DNA of 64,000 bases from Hymenopus coronatus (GCA_030762935.1 CM060900.1:396507132-396571131), one strand, 5' to 3'. Positions 1 through 11,819 are shown, counted from the first letter of the stretch. The notes: generated by a model not told the origin, from the letters alone. A program made the numbers and translations.

Positions 1-734
1 CCTGCGCTGAACTTGACTGATGAAAGGAGGATATTGCTTCTTGTAGCAACATAATGATATCACTCCCAAATCCCTTTACTGTAAGGTAGAATCACAAGTG
101 TCTTCCTTTTTCAAAGAGCAGGAAGGAAACTCAGAACCTGAGATATCATATAAGAAAGATTTATGGTCTGCACAACGGAGGCTTCTTTTGCAATTTATTC
201 GAAACTGTTGTCTACGAGGGGAAGGGCATGACTATGTTACCGGCTTCACTTCACTCTTTGAAATATTATGGCTTATCTGCCAGGAAAAGTATTATGATAT
301 TAAATCTGCACTGCTTTTACCATACGCTAAAGTGCTCTTCTATATTATAATCTTCAACGCTAACTTTATACCCTTCTATTACTTCAGAGTTAAATAAAAG
401 CAGTAAATTAAAAAAATAAATATAACAAAAAATGAAAACAAAACTACTACAGTACAAATAGGGATTCATCTTGCCTGATTTAATTTAGGTTAAAGCAGCA
501 TGCAGTTTTTTCTCTCCACTTAGGCTAAAGTATAGGAAGCAATAACTAAGGCTTCGACAGCGAATTTTGAGAGAAAAAAAGAGATACTTTTAGTTCCTCT
601 AATGGAATAAGGAATGAATAAGTGCATTTATTTGAATATCAGTTTACGTAATAGTGATCATCAATCCCACGGGTCCATAGACCGTAGTTCCTTTGCAATA
701 CACAAAATAAAAAGCAATATTAAAAACAAAAAAC
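1..734. other. AT-rich stretch, nothing recognised
   Basis: The short open frames here (up to about 100 codons) have no recognisable motif, no repeat-family similarity inside the window and no codon pattern that stands out. I see no gene, tRNA or transposon end. Confidence 0.5.
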
Positions 735-1060
735 CTTATGTGTTGCATTCACATGACTTTTTTATCTATTTTGCAAACAAACTATTCTTACAAAAGAATA
801 CTGTTCTATCTACATCATGATAAACGAGATAAATAGTTGAGTTTGAGCTGCGGGAATGTTCTTGAAAACCTTTGTGGCATCCCCAGGTTTGGTATTTAAC
901 ATGCGTTTTGAGCTACACTGTCCACAGACACACACAGACCTTTTTCTAAAAATCTTATGTTGCATTCACATGACTTTCTTTACCTGTTCTGAAAACAGAC
1001 TATTCTTACAAAAGAGTATTCTTCTGTTTATATCATGCTAAACGAGATAAATATTAATAC
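735..1060 (-). repeat. Repeat family R-a, fragments (reverse orientation)
   Basis: Two near copies of one module lie here. Each has the pattern tgttgcattcacatgactt, a run reading ctattcttacaaaaga, and a tail ending aaacgagataaat (about 738-834 and 957-1052). Between them is a piece matching the reverse complement of the R-a segment that reads catagctcaaaaacg in other copies, here ending in cacagacacaca. The same modules recur at 1.3, 3.1, 7.5, 15.1, 18.8-21.0, 22.6, 25.9 and 63.2 kb. No coding capacity is seen. Confidence 0.6.
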
Positions 1061-1309
1061 AACTCATCTCCCTACTTAGTTCTCTATAATTAGAAAGAAA
1101 ATGAGGGAATATTCCCTGCTAAAACGACAGTCAAATCTTTTAAAAGCCGATCGATATATGAACAATTGTAGTTCTGTTCGCTTTGCATTGCTAGAAAATG
1201 AAAAGGGAGATGAAAAGAAAGGTGACCCCGTTTGAGAAGATGCGTAAGTTAAAATTGAAACTAATAACAAGGAATGTGTCGGAAACGGTCAACTCTACAA
1301 AAAAAATGC

Positions 1310-1720
1310 ATATAACATAACTTATGTGCTTTATCGAGATCTACATGTTCTGTGTACTAAGTTTTCGTGTATCTCTTACGGTTTACCAGTTAGGCAAAAT
1401 TCTTCCAAAATGAACGGGTCTTCAAAAGCTATTCCTGGAATATTTAAGATATATATTTTATTTATAGTGTAAATAGCTTTAATATACGGCATTTCAATCA
1501 AAAGCGATAGAGCTATTTTTCAGAAAAAAATAATTTTCAAATATTTTCCATATAAAACTTGGTTTAGGGTGGGTAAATTTTCTTGAAAATCTTGGTGCCA
1601 TATCCCTGAAAGATGCCAAACTTAAGGAAACGCATCTGTGAAATTCCTAAATCCAACAGTTTTCAACTAATCAGCTTGAAATTTTGAAAATGCATTTACG
1701 TTGTACTATAGTTGCATGCT
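1310..1720 (-). repeat. Repeat family R-a, partial copy
   Basis: Reverse-strand match to the central R-a modules. The conserved blocks read, on the plus strand, gtatctcttacggtttacca, then a block around gaatatttaagatatatatt, then ttttcttgaaaatctt followed by a ggtatttaa-like region. The order is the exact reverse of the plus-strand copies at 15.2-15.5 kb and 63.2-63.4 kb. Confidence 0.6.
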
Positions 1721-1801
1721 TTAAAGTTTGGTGTGTGTATCTTAAGTAGTTTTTGAGTTATTAAATTTTAAATTAAAAATCTAGAGCCAAATTTTAATTA
1801 C

Positions 1802-2087
1802 TCCACACGATGAAGACGATGAAAAATTTAATTTTGTTATTTTTTCAAAATATGCATTTAAGTATCAGGAACAGAACTATCATGTGAATTTATTGTATCA
1901 ATTAGTTTAAGAGGTAAAAATTATAAAGCAAGAAACAGACAAAAATTCAAGAAATTTTATAATACCATTGATTTTAAAAAGCAATATTTACAACAATATT
2001 AGGACATGTGATAGATGCCCTTTTTTGCTTATTGATAACCTATCCTAAAAATTTAAGAGAGCTTGAACAAAACCTTCATCGTGTGGA
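1802..2087. mobile_element. MITE candidate, 14-bp terminal inverted repeats
   Basis: The sequence tccacacgatgaag (1802-1815) is repeated as a perfect inverted copy at 2074-2087, enclosing 286 bp of AT-rich DNA without a reading frame. No clear target-site duplication is visible. A small non-autonomous DNA transposon is one reading; a chance 14-bp inverted match is the alternative. Confidence 0.3.
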
Positions 2088-3110
2088 ACATTTTGAATGG
2101 CAAAAAATGTTGAAAAAACTGTAAATGAGTATATCAAGTTTTAAATTCCAAAACATTTTCCCTCTAAGTTGCATACCTTCCAACAGTCTAAAACCCTTCA
2201 TACACATAAGTTGGATCCTTCTTCCTCTTCCTTCTCTCCTCTACAGCCAGTTTTCTGTCATTTTAGTTTAGGAAAAATAAATTATTAAATTGTCATTTTA
2301 TTATTTTTGTATTTTTTCTACAGAAATATAAAGTTTATTATTTAATTACACAAGTATGGTGATATTAGAAAAGAAATCATTTCATTCATTTTATTTTGTA
2401 CTATTTTTAATCAAGCATAAAGTTTTTCAAGCTTCTGTTTCAAAAACTGCGTGTGTGGAACAATTTAAAGTTTTAAAAACTGTTTCTTTGTAAGTATTAG
2501 AATGTCGTAATCTCCTGCGGAATTTTTTAAACCAAGAAAATCTGTCAACTCTCACGGATTGATCACACAAATTCCCCTGGAATATATAAAACAAAGAAAA
2601 ACTGCAAGTCATTTGGTCCAAGTCAAACTGCAGTCTGCCGCCAAACAGTCCATTTCACGGCCGGAAATATGCTGTTGGTGGGGTGTGGGCAGGCCTACCG
2701 GGTGCTCTATCTCGCCTGTGGTTTAGGATGGGGAGGGCCCAGGTTAAACAATCGATGGTACGGCATACCTGGATGTTGACGGGGCAGGTAGAAACACCCA
2801 GTGTGAGACCTGTTTTGTACATTTGGTAACATATTGCTATACTCACTTTTTTTAGTTGGTGCAAATTATTGTATTTTAAACTTGAAATAGACACATTTAA
2901 GGCCAAATATTATTGGCCAAAACTAAATTTCGGATTTTGACTAATTTTTCACCATTGTGAAAAGGTTAAAGTACCAGTCATCTATTTAAATCGTCACGTG
3001 ATACGGTTTAAAGCGCCACATGGTAATACAAATAACAGGAAATCGAACTACAAGCATTACATTATTTAATTAGGCAAAAAACAACCTGTTTTTGTAATTT
3101 TTGCACTTTT
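2088..3110. other. AT-rich stretch, nothing recognised
   Basis: Contains a GC-richer island near 2655-2800. No motif, tRNA-like box pair or repeat match to the rest of the window was found. Confidence 0.45.
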
Positions 3111-3119
3111 TGATCAAAG

Positions 3120-3440
3120 TTCACAGATGTGTTACCTTAAATACCAAGTTTGGCATTTAACGGCCTTTACCTTTTTTAGCTATGCTGTCCACAGACACAC
3201 GTGGACCTTTTAATTCTTTTTGGGACTCAGGGGACCTCAAAACGCATATCTCCGATGAAATGTTGGTATCCAATTTTGGGCGGAATACAATACGTCCTCA
3301 GCACTACACTATACACAGGGAAAATAATTGTTTTTGATTCGGAGGACCTGAAAACATATATTTCCGGTGAAATCTTAGTATCGAATATTTGGGTGGAATA
3401 CAATACGTCCTCAGCACCCTATGTGGGTCCATAGTACGTG
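3120..3440 (-). repeat. Repeat family R-a copy with internal 110-bp tandem duplication
   Basis: Begins with the reverse-strand R-a block around ccaagtttggcatttaac and ctgtccacagacacacg. A segment then occurs twice in tandem with a period of about 110 bp (about 3230-3310 and 3339-3420). Both copies contain ggaatacaatacgtcctcag. Short frames through it repeat the same peptide because of the duplication, not because it is a gene. Confidence 0.55.
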
Positions 3441-5139
3441 TAGAGAAAGTAAAAATGAAAAGAGTCAACATGAAAATAAAAAGATAAACATCTTCAAATG
3501 TAGTATCTTTAATTTACAGCATACAATAAACGGCAAGCCGTATTCTGGTGCATCTAATGGAAGTAAAGAAGATTCTGAAAGTGGTTCGGGCCTGTATGCT
3601 GGTGAGACACTGGCAATGCAAATAGTATGCATCTTGAATATTCTGTCACGAGCAGGTTAAGTTGTCTATATTCTTAATTTTTCTTTAACTGTCATTAACG
3701 ACAGAAAATTACGTTAGGGAGAATTTAAATTTAGTTAAATTAATGTATAGAGCAGGCATCAACAATTAGTTGCCCATTAATTAAAGCAGAGAGAGAGCAA
3801 CTTTGCCCGATGCTCCTGCGGAGCGTCTGCTGTGCAACAGCGTGGCCAACCTTCAGTGTAGTGGCAGTAAGAGAAATTTTCATTTGAAATACGTAATCCA
3901 CATTTTATAGGTTAATATACATGTTTTAGGTTAATGATTGGTAGAAGAACTACTCTATTATGTCTCTTATATTACTATGTATATTTATATCAATAAATGT
4001 TATATACACCCTACGCCCTGCGACCGTAATCGCCGAAAGTATGTGTAGGGCTTACTTCGTTAATCATAGCTGATTGTTGGCATGCATTGGTACACTGCGT
4101 TAGTGGACGCCTGAGCCGGTGGCAAACACTTTTGACATAGCAGCTGTGGTTGTTACATATGTGCGAGGTGGCACGTGTGGTGTCGGAAGGTTCTTTGACA
4201 TTGATCCGCATTGTTACACCTGACTGGGTATGTGACAATTTGCACGAGCGAAAGTTTCCGGAAGTTTCCAGTCACGTGATCAAGAGGCATTAAAAGCGCA
4301 ACGAATCCCTGCCAAGCGTTCAATTTTAACTTGGACTGCATCACTTGTAACAGTCGAGTAAGTTTCGACGGTAAATTTGTAGCGAGCTGTAATTGTAGCC
4401 GCAGCGAATGTCGAAAAGAAACTATACCATAGGATTGTTACAAAAGTCAGAAGAAAGTTATTTGTGAGCACTAAAGGAATAAAGGGTTGATAGAGAAAAT
4501 GAGTTCTTGTTACAATATACAAAATATCAAATATTTCCATATGTTTGGTCGTAATTGCCAGTCGTGACATAGATAATTATAAAAATAATACACTTAAAAT
4601 AGTAAAATAACAAGCTCATTAACGTGGTCACTATAATTGTACTCGCTTAGTACTACTAACAATATACGAATTAATTTGTAAGGAAAAGCTTCCACATTTA
4701 TAGCATCTTGGTAGTTAATTGACACCTTACACAAATCGAAAGAAAATAGCTTCTCCTTAGTAACTATAATACTCAGCTGCACGGACAGCATAATGAAGCT
4801 GCAAATGAATTTTCTGATTGAGTGCAGAACTTTGCCACAAACTGAACACTTATTCCGTCACATTCTCTAAAGAGGATAGATTCCTCCTAAGTACGTATGA
4901 ACGTAGAAGTCGATGGTGTGCGTGTTGGACTGCTTTGTGTTTTCAACATTAAAACAGATACACCAGTGTGAAAAGAAAGGGAGGCCATTCTTGCTGCCAC
5001 ATGTTTACCCATTACATGCCAACAAAACGAACGGTGTTGGTGACGCCTGGTATAGAGTATTGTCAAGAATATTTATTTCCTAAATATTTTCATTTAAATT
5101 TTACCGAATTTTAATCACTACAAATAGGATATAGGACAC
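3441..5139. other. Intergenic stretch, nothing recognised
   Basis: Several 60-100-codon open frames on the minus strand (4.0-4.8 kb) look like chance frames in AT-rich DNA: no domain, no repeated use elsewhere in the window, and overlapping frames on the same strand. No tRNA-like or transposon-end structure was seen. Confidence 0.4.
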
Positions 5140-5620
5140 AACGAAATAGGACAACTTGCTCACTATGGCCTATGAGAGATATGCTGTGGCTAGCACCTTC
5201 CAGGAAGTAGGGATTAAATGAAAGAACCAATGAAGGCTACAGGCCGCAGGAAGATAGGCTTCAGAGACGCGCGATAGTCCCTAATGCTTCCACGCTTGCA
5301 GATCCCTCTCATTATTGGAGCAGTCCAAAGAGGGTGATGGACGACTCATCAATCAAGCAGCCGTCCAGTGCCTTCAGGAAATAATCTCTGCTTTGAGCAA
5401 GAAGCTGCAACATATGTCCATATAGGAAAATAATATATAAGTTCTCCTCAAAAATGAGAAGGAAAGAAACGAAAGTGAAACGGTGAAACACAAATAGTGC
5501 TAAATGAGAAACCATCCCATGTTTCACCTATCGACTAGGATAACTCACGGAGGGTGGTCAACGGGAGTTGAACCCTGGACCTCTCGAATGCAGGTATTAA
5601 AGTTAACGACAAGTCATCCC
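5140..5620 (-). mobile_element. SINE-3, tRNA-derived SINE copy
   Basis: Read on the minus strand it begins with a tRNA-like head containing gcattcgagaggtccagg and a B-box-like gggttcaactcccg (near 5560-5600). A roughly 400-bp body follows. The body shares blocks with the copy at 8050-8540: tctttggac, a block around ggatct.caagc.tggaa, tcctgcggcct and tatctctca. There is no open frame, as expected for a SINE transcribed by RNA polymerase III. The exact ends and target duplication were not resolved. Confidence 0.6.
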
Positions 5621-5868
5621 TCTTCATAATCGCTACATATGCTTGGAGTGCTCTGATTTTATGACTAGCAAATATGAACTGAATTTTAAACGTTTTACCA
5701 AAATCTCAGTTTCGTGCATGCCGTAGAATTTCCTGACAGATGCTGTCGAACCACCAGAAGAAGGCAACTAAGAGGAACGTGCTTCTAAATGTTTCTTCAC
5801 TGTCGATAAAAGTTCTTGCACTCTCGCACTGATATAGATACATAAACTATGTAGGCATATAGCTCGCG
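5621..5868. other. Short spacer between two SINEs
   Basis: No recognisable feature. Confidence 0.4.
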
Positions 5869-6083
5869 CTGCCGCGCGTGGCCGAGTAGCTAGACCACTC
5901 GCCTCTCACCTAGAGGGCCCGGGTTTGATCCCAAGCGACCGCATGAGGAATTTGTTGTGGACAAAGCGGCGTTTTTTCGGGTTTTCTCATAGTTCTCCGG
6001 TTTCCCCCGCCATCGCATTCCACAGGTGCTCCATCTTCATTCCGTGTATCATCAGTGTCATCGCCTGCGATGCCGTTTGTTAA
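5869..6083 (+). mobile_element. SINE-1, full-length-like copy
   Basis: A tRNA-like head (A-box-like gtggccgagtagctagacca, anticodon-loop-like cctctcacc, B-box-like gggtttgatccc) is followed by the SINE-1 body with the conserved tctcatagttctccggtttc, the block tcgcattccacaggtgctcc and the tail tgtatcatcagtgtcatcgc. The flanks catatagctcgc and catacaagctccc are a plausible degraded target-site duplication. Eight other SINE-1 copies or fragments occur in the window. Confidence 0.85.
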
Positions 6084-6239
6084 ACATACAAGCTCCCGTG
6101 TTAGCAATGAGAGCCTGGAAATTCGTAACTAAACCTCTCTGGCTACCTTCGTAGTCCATAAAGCGAGTACAGCTTTATACGGGGATATAACTTTCTTTTA
6201 GAGAAGTAACAGACATTGTGCGTGATTTTGCCTTTTTTC

Positions 6240-6575
6240 AACAAGTATGTGCAACAGTTCACGCGGCCAATCCTTTGATGAGAACAATTGAAAGTTATTT
6301 CAGAACAGAATTATTAGCAGAGACTAGTGATCCCCTCGGCCCCCCCTACCCGACCTAGCCCCTTGCGATTTCTGTCTCCGAGGTAAGTTAAAGCAAAGTG
6401 TACAAGACAAATCCACACACCCTGGAGCAATTAAAAAAAATATCCGCCAGGAAATTGCTAGTATATCTCAAGGTAAACTACGGCTAGTGATGGATAGTTT
6501 CCTAAAGAGATGCCAAAAATATATGGACAAAAAAGTGGCCAGTTTTGGCGTCTCCTCTTATAAAGTTGGTAAATA
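6240..6575 (+). pseudogene. Mariner-like transposase relic, C-terminal part
   Basis: A plus-strand frame with stops reads through SKVYKTNPHTLEQLKKNIRQ and on to VMDSFLKRCQKYM. This matches the C-terminal tail of the insect Tc1/mariner-like transposases whose catalytic region ends in a FFLWGYLKSKVY-type motif. Upstream, the region that should hold the catalytic WPPRSPDL-like block survives only as a proline-rich remnant near 6335-6365. The N-terminal helix-turn-helix half is absent. The relic lies just downstream of a SINE-1 copy, and no terminal inverted repeats were found. It is non-functional. Confidence 0.7.
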
Positions 6576-6589
6576 AAGCTTTAAAAAGA

Positions 6590-7150
6590 AGTTTTAAAAA
6601 TGTTGTATGGTTTCATCCCTGTCTTTCTATGATAGCGAGCGCCGAGAACGCGGACAGGCGGTTCGTACCTTTTTGACTCACGCGTTATTTTACTCAATTG
6701 TGAACTTTGAAGGCTACTATTTTACAGAGTTAATAATGTTAGGAAAGTTAATTTAAACCATTCAACTAATAGTAAACTTAGAAATTATTAATTTAGTGGT
6801 TGATTTCCAGAATAATGGAAGCCAGCCTAAAATCATAAATTATTTCGCCATCATGTCCATCCATACCGTCTCCAAAGGCCAGTAAAGCCAGATTTAGAAT
6901 ACACTATTTTGAAAAATGCCAAAATTGCGAAATTTCAATTAGTGTTGTCATAAAAACTTCTACTTCAGTTCTCTGTAAGTTTTATAGCTGTACGGCCGTT
7001 TAAAGCATGCTATAGAGTGATTTAGATCTCCATCTACCTAAATTTCTGTAAAATTATGGTAGAAACGATAATTTTTGCTTATACAAAGGTAAACAAACCA
7101 TTCAAGAGAGGTCTAAGGAATATTTCTTTCTTCTTTTTTTTCTTAAACCT
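6590..7150. other. AT-rich stretch, nothing recognised
   Basis: No reading frame, repeat match or tRNA-like element identified. Confidence 0.4.
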
Positions 7151-7154
7151 CCCA

Positions 7155-7405
7155 GAACTTACAAGTCAGCATTTGGATTCAAACGTCTGAAGGGGAGCAG
7201 AGGCACTAGACCGGAGAAAAGCAAGGATGTGTGATCAGCTCGATGTCTGGTATTAAAGTGAGGAAGTCGTTGATATGAAATAACGGTGAAAGGGATGATA
7301 GGAAGAATGACAATGGAGCAGTTGGTGGATTCAATGGCAGAGACAACCTGAACACCCGGAGAAAATCCACCCAGACGTCGCTTCGTCCACAATAAATCCC
7401 ACATG
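7155..7405 (-). mobile_element. SINE-2, 5'-truncated copy
   Basis: On the minus strand it starts at catgtgggatttattgtgga and carries the head-proximal block gattttctccgggtgttc shared with SINE-1. The body then matches the full SINE-2 copy at 40120-40489 (ctgctccattgtcat, cctatcatccctttcac, ccttcagacg) and differs from the SINE-1 body. The tRNA-like head is missing. Overlapping open frames on this strand are by-products of the SINE. Confidence 0.7.
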
Positions 7406-7534
7406 TGATCCGTCTCCCCAATTCATTTATAAACTATTAGACGATTTAATTATTAAAAACTAATTGTTTTGCGAAAAATTATTTCATTGCAGTAGTGCCA
7501 TTTTTTACAACAGCTAAAAAATAATAATTATTTG

Positions 7535-7900
7535 ATGTGTTATATTCACATACCTTTCTCTACCTATTGTGTAACATGCTATTCTTACAAAAGCGTACTC
7601 TTGTGTCTGCTTCATGCTAATCAGAATAAATATTAGTAGAAAATAGATGGTCTTGGTGGTTATGTCCTTATAAGTAGAGGGGAGTTCACGAAATTCACAC
7701 AGATACTGACATTCTTCTAAAAATATGTTTTACTTTGGGTCCTCAAAACATGTATTTTCCGTGAAATCGGTATTGGATTTTGTGTGGAATAAAACTCCTG
7801 CCCTGTTTGATCTGTACATTGTACATACATTCTACAGAAAGTAAGAATTAATATTTTTGTGCTAATACAGAAACATGGATGAGTTTTGATATACCTACTA
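7535..7900 (-). repeat. Repeat family R-a, partial copy
   Basis: Contains the reverse-strand blocks tgttatattcacatac, gctattcttacaaaagcg and tcatgctaatcagaataaat, then a region with tattttccgtgaaatcggtatt and a short match to the gtggaata block of the 3.2-kb copy. Module order is as in the copy at 735-1060. Confidence 0.55.
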
Positions 7901-8049
7901 CGCATTAAACTCTCATTAAATGAATGAGTTGAGCCGAATAACTATTTGGCCACGTCATTGCCCTTACAAAAAAAAAATACTGGACGCTATCGGCAGCTTA
8001 CCTCATAAATATTAACAAACAAAAAGTAATTTGAACTAGAGCTGTTTCT

Positions 8050-8540
8050 AAGTACACATAGTTTAAACGAAGGAAAGGACACTTAGTGGACTGTCACCTA
8101 CACAGATCTGTTGTGAGAGATACCGACCAGGAGGAAGGAATGCAGGGAGATAGCAACAGGAGGCCAGAGGCCGCAGGCAGATAGGACACAGTGTCGCGCG
8201 GAAGACCCTAACATTTCCAGGCTCGAAGATCCGCCCACTGTAACTGTCCAAAGAGAGCGTTCAACGAACCTTAGATCAGGAAACTGTCTTGTTTTCTCAG
8301 GGTGCACAATTCCTTTGTGAATGTATCCGCACCATCTGCCCATCACACTATACCCAATGAACCCAAAAACACACCTGAAAATGAGAAGGAAACTGAATAA
8401 AAGAGAGATAAAGGAAATCATGATACATGGAAAAATTACCACGCCATTCAGCTACCGACCCCGCGGAAATTCATGAAAAATCAACGGATCAGAGAGTACG
8501 GCAGCCAGAAATGGAACACGGAACCTTGCGAAGGCAAGTC
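8050..8540 (-). mobile_element. SINE-3, tRNA-derived SINE copy
   Basis: Second copy of the family at 5140-5620, read on the minus strand. The head is degraded around tgccttcgcaaggttccgtg. The body keeps cctttatctctcttttattc, gggttcattgggtatagtg, ctctctttggacag, cctggaaatgttagggtctt, cctgcggcctctggcc and ggtatctctcac. A 114-codon frame runs through it, but it follows SINE body sequence rather than any protein domain. Confidence 0.6.
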
Positions 8541-9470
8541 ACACAAGTTACAGCGGTGCCAGTGCATTAGATTAGGACAATACTAACTTGATAATTACTT
8601 AAGTGACCTTAGTGTGCTGCATATATATTTTATTTGAGACAACGGTTACCTTGAACTAGTAACAAATTTCTAAGGAACGCGCAGTTAAATATTCAGTACC
8701 TATTCCCATTCCAATCAGCAGTTCGCCTTGTCAGAAAAGAGGACTGTTTGGCATCAATTGAAGAGAATACTACTTGAAAAGCTGTCAAGTGACGTAAGTG
8801 TTAATTACGGGTGGAAGAAAGCGTGAACGTTCTTTTATTTTATACAAGCTGACTTACCCCACAGTGTAGTTTAACTTTTAAAATTCTAACTACGTTTAAC
8901 TAAGTCATTACTTCCTGATTTCCATAATCTCCCCTGCCCATCGGTTCTGGAAATCTTGCATACTCTGTAAGTTTCCTGTAGCGGTATATATATAATCAGA
9001 GTTTGGTTAAATTTTAATCCGATTCACATATTCTTTGGTTTCATAGTTATAAATAACATAACGTATAACATTACAGTGTTCACACATAATTTATAAACCT
9101 TAAAACCGACACAAAGCTGGTGAATATGAATATTCTGTACTCCTAGGCAACCAAGTTAACGTCTTCGGCAGAGATGGTCATCGATAACCTACTCAGTTCT
9201 TGATTATAAAATTTAGCTTAACTGATTAATAGTGTTAGCATAACCCGATAACAAGCATGATTGAAACATATAACATACAGAGGAAATAAAACGACGTTTC
9301 CTTAAATAGGCGTTATTGGAAGGTTCAGTCTTCGAGAAAGTGTACGTGTCTATGTCATTAGAATAAATATTCTTCCGAATTTTTGACACCGCTTCATTAC
9401 ACGCGCACAAACAAACATCCACACTCACACACCTGCTATGTTTGATAAATGGCAATTGAAAAAAAAAATA
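8541..9470. other. AT-rich stretch, nothing recognised
   Basis: No domain, tRNA-like element or in-window repeat match seen. Confidence 0.4.
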
Positions 9471-9477
9471 TATTAAA

Positions 9478-9513
<36 letters not shown>
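9478..9513. repeat. TA microsatellite
   Basis: Alternating TA run interrupted by one CA. It creates artefactual IYIYIY peptides in overlapping frames on both strands. Confidence 0.9.
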
Positions 9514-9629
9514 GATTCGTATCGTGGTAGACTTTTCAAAATTAACTTTTGCCTACTTAAATGTTATATCCTGTCCACCTATCTATATTTCTTGGAATAA
9601 CATGTCACCGGTTTTTGTTTTTGTGCGCT

Positions 9630-9830
9630 CTTTAACTACCTGCTCAGCATCCCATTTTATATTGGGCGTGAAGGGCGCTTAACTTTGCTCAGAGATCCTT
9701 TGTAAGGCCCGAGATTCTTTTGTGAGGCTTAATATTACGACTTCCCTTCTGAAGGAAGCCATGCTCCGAAAACAACATTGATCGCTCTCCATCAGCTGTG
9801 AACCCGCGACCTTCGGAACCAAAGCTTGCA
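9630..9830 (-). mobile_element. SINE-4 copy
   Basis: On the minus strand a B-box-like gtcgcgggttcacagctg is followed by atggcttccttcagaaggga, a ctctgagcaaagttaagc block, cacgcccaatataaaatggg and agttaaagagcg. The same series of blocks occurs in the same order at 59800-60055 on the plus strand. No reading frame. I call it a SINE from its length, internal promoter-like box and dispersed paralogue. Confidence 0.6.
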
Positions 9831-9834
9831 TGTT

Positions 9835-10430
9835 ATCCTTGCATCACGTACAACGACTTTAAACGTATGCTCTATGGATTGCAGTAACCAAACAACTTTT
9901 TATTTTATACGCATACTTGTGAAGTGCAGGAACCTATCAGTTTTTGTTTTACACGCATTCTCTGCGGAGTGCAGCAATTTAAGTTGCTTTGCATACATTC
10001 TCTGCTGAGTACTGCAACTAACTATTTTTGTTTTACACGCATTCTTTGCACCGTGCAGCACTTTAAGTTGGTTTTACACGCATGTTCTGCTCAGTGCAGC
10101 AAGTAACCAGTTTTTAATTTTACGCATTCTCTGCTGAGTGCAGCAAGAATTCAGTTTTGACTTTTACACGATTTCTCTGCAAACTAGAGCAACCAATTGG
10201 TTTTTGTTATCGTATACATTCTCTATGGAATGCAGCAAATAACTGTTGTTTGTTTTACGCGCATTTTCTGTGGAGTGCAGCAAAGAACCAATTTGTATTT
10301 GCTCACATTTTCTTTGAAATACAATAACTAATCAGTTTTCGTTTCCAGGCGTATTCTTTGTGTGGTGCTGCACATAATCAAGAGTTTCCTTCTACACAAA
10401 TTCTCTATTTTGTACCCCATGGTACACTCA
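9835..10430 (+). repeat. Minisatellite, about 45-bp unit, about 13 copies
   Basis: Degenerate tandem units carry a core like acgcattctctgctgagtgc, followed by agcaa and a T-rich spacer ending ttttgttttac. The core recurs near 9862, 9907, 9953, 9990, 10037, 10076, 10120, 10165, 10211, 10257, 10301, 10348 and 10394. Unit identity is low at the right end, so the array is old. Short frames inside are shadows of the repeat. Confidence 0.85.
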
Positions 10431-11400
10431 AACAAGAGACTTTTAAATAATTTCTAGCGCTTTAACTTGAGAAGAGATGGTTTATAACCCATGTATGTCA
10501 CTAATGTTAAAATAATTATCAAAATCGGTTGAATTATATTTTACATACATACATACATACAAGTGATCTTTTTATAGTAATTGTAGTTATTCTCTAAAAT
10601 ATAAAAAAAAATGGTTTCCATTAACATCTTGAACTGCACGCCTACATACTTCATCTTAATAGTAGCTGCCTTCTAGTAACGAGTTTACAAGATAGAAATG
10701 TTACTAATACATTTTTAGTTTATTACATTAACAGACTAGCATAGGATCTTGAGAAGTTTCTTGCCTATTTCCAGAAATTTCTATTTTAGGAAGCTCGCTA
10801 TTAGTTTAAAAGTTTTGAACAACTTCGCATGAACCAACATGTGACGTCAGGTAAGTTTTTGCCGTGAAACTCTTGAGGAATACTTTGCAGTAACTGCTCT
10901 AGCAAGGCACAGATAAAAGCACCTCCTTTTTATGCATGTATAATGTAGAACATACAACACTTACGTTCAGTTATGCAGCACCTCTCAAAATAAATCTCCA
11001 TGAAATAATGCCCACTAGCAAATGCGCTACTTTATTTGGCTATCAATCAGTAAGGGCGCTTTAATATTAAATGCATATATTTCTGGAAGCTCGGATTAAT
11101 GCTACGCTTGGCTTTCCTGCAACAAAGCTGTACATAATGAATGGCGTTGCTCTGGGAAATCTCCAGCAATTGAGAATGTTTTATTCACAACTAAAAACAG
11201 AGCTAGTTTAAACTGCAGCCAGACTCATTAAAGCAAAGATTACAAATTTTGAAAGTTATGAAAATATTTCAAACAAAAACTGCACACAGTTTCGCAAAAG
11301 CAACAGAAACAACCCTGTTAACATTTACCTCGCATTCAACTCAATTTTAAGATGCACCTTGGTTCAATAAGGATTACATTTATCAAGTTATCTTCTACCC
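10431..11400. other. Intergenic stretch with a small ACAT microsatellite
   Basis: A short tetranucleotide run (acat) lies near 10542-10560. Otherwise nothing recognisable. Confidence 0.45.
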
Positions 11401-11640
11401 AGAAATAGTTAGATATATCAATTTCTTGAGGCTCTTATGATCGCACAAAGTTATAGCCCCGCGGCAACGTGCGATTCTCGCATATGGTGGCTCTAAGTTC
11501 GCTTTTTGGAGCCTTTCTGACCATGGTTTTTTTGGTGGTTTTCTCTGGTTTACAAAACGAATGCTGGCATAATTTCTATTCCACGATAAATCCTCTTTCC
11601 CTCGTTTCCTAATATTTCGTTTCCAATTTAATATTACAGG
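11400..11640 (+). mobile_element. Possible diverged SINE or SINE body
   Basis: The block ccatggtttttttggtggtt, followed by a region around acaaaacgaatgctggcata, resembles the conserved body of insect tRNA-derived SINEs that read roughly tggtttccc...gcaaatgccgg. No clear A/B boxes or target duplication are visible, so this is a weak call. Confidence 0.25.
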
Positions 11641-11819
11641 TAGGATTAGAAGCTCTGCTGTGTCAGTCGGTGTCGGACATTGGCGCAGATGCTTTCTAGT
11701 TGGTGCCTTTACAGATGGTAGCCCTCTTTGAGATGTTCCAGGTGGGCTGAGTACTCTTCGGTTCTGACAGAGGAAAGCCGCCTCTGAACAGGTGCGAAGG
11801 GTCGGTTCTGGTTTCTGAT

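Noticed and set aside
98..397. 99-codon plus-strand frame near the window start
   Set aside because: No motif, no supporting structure and a composition like the surrounding AT-rich DNA. Could be an exon fragment but nothing shows it.
8098..8442. 114-codon minus-strand frame as a membrane protein
   Set aside because: It follows the body of SINE-3, and the paralogous SINE copy at 5.2-5.6 kb does not keep the frame.
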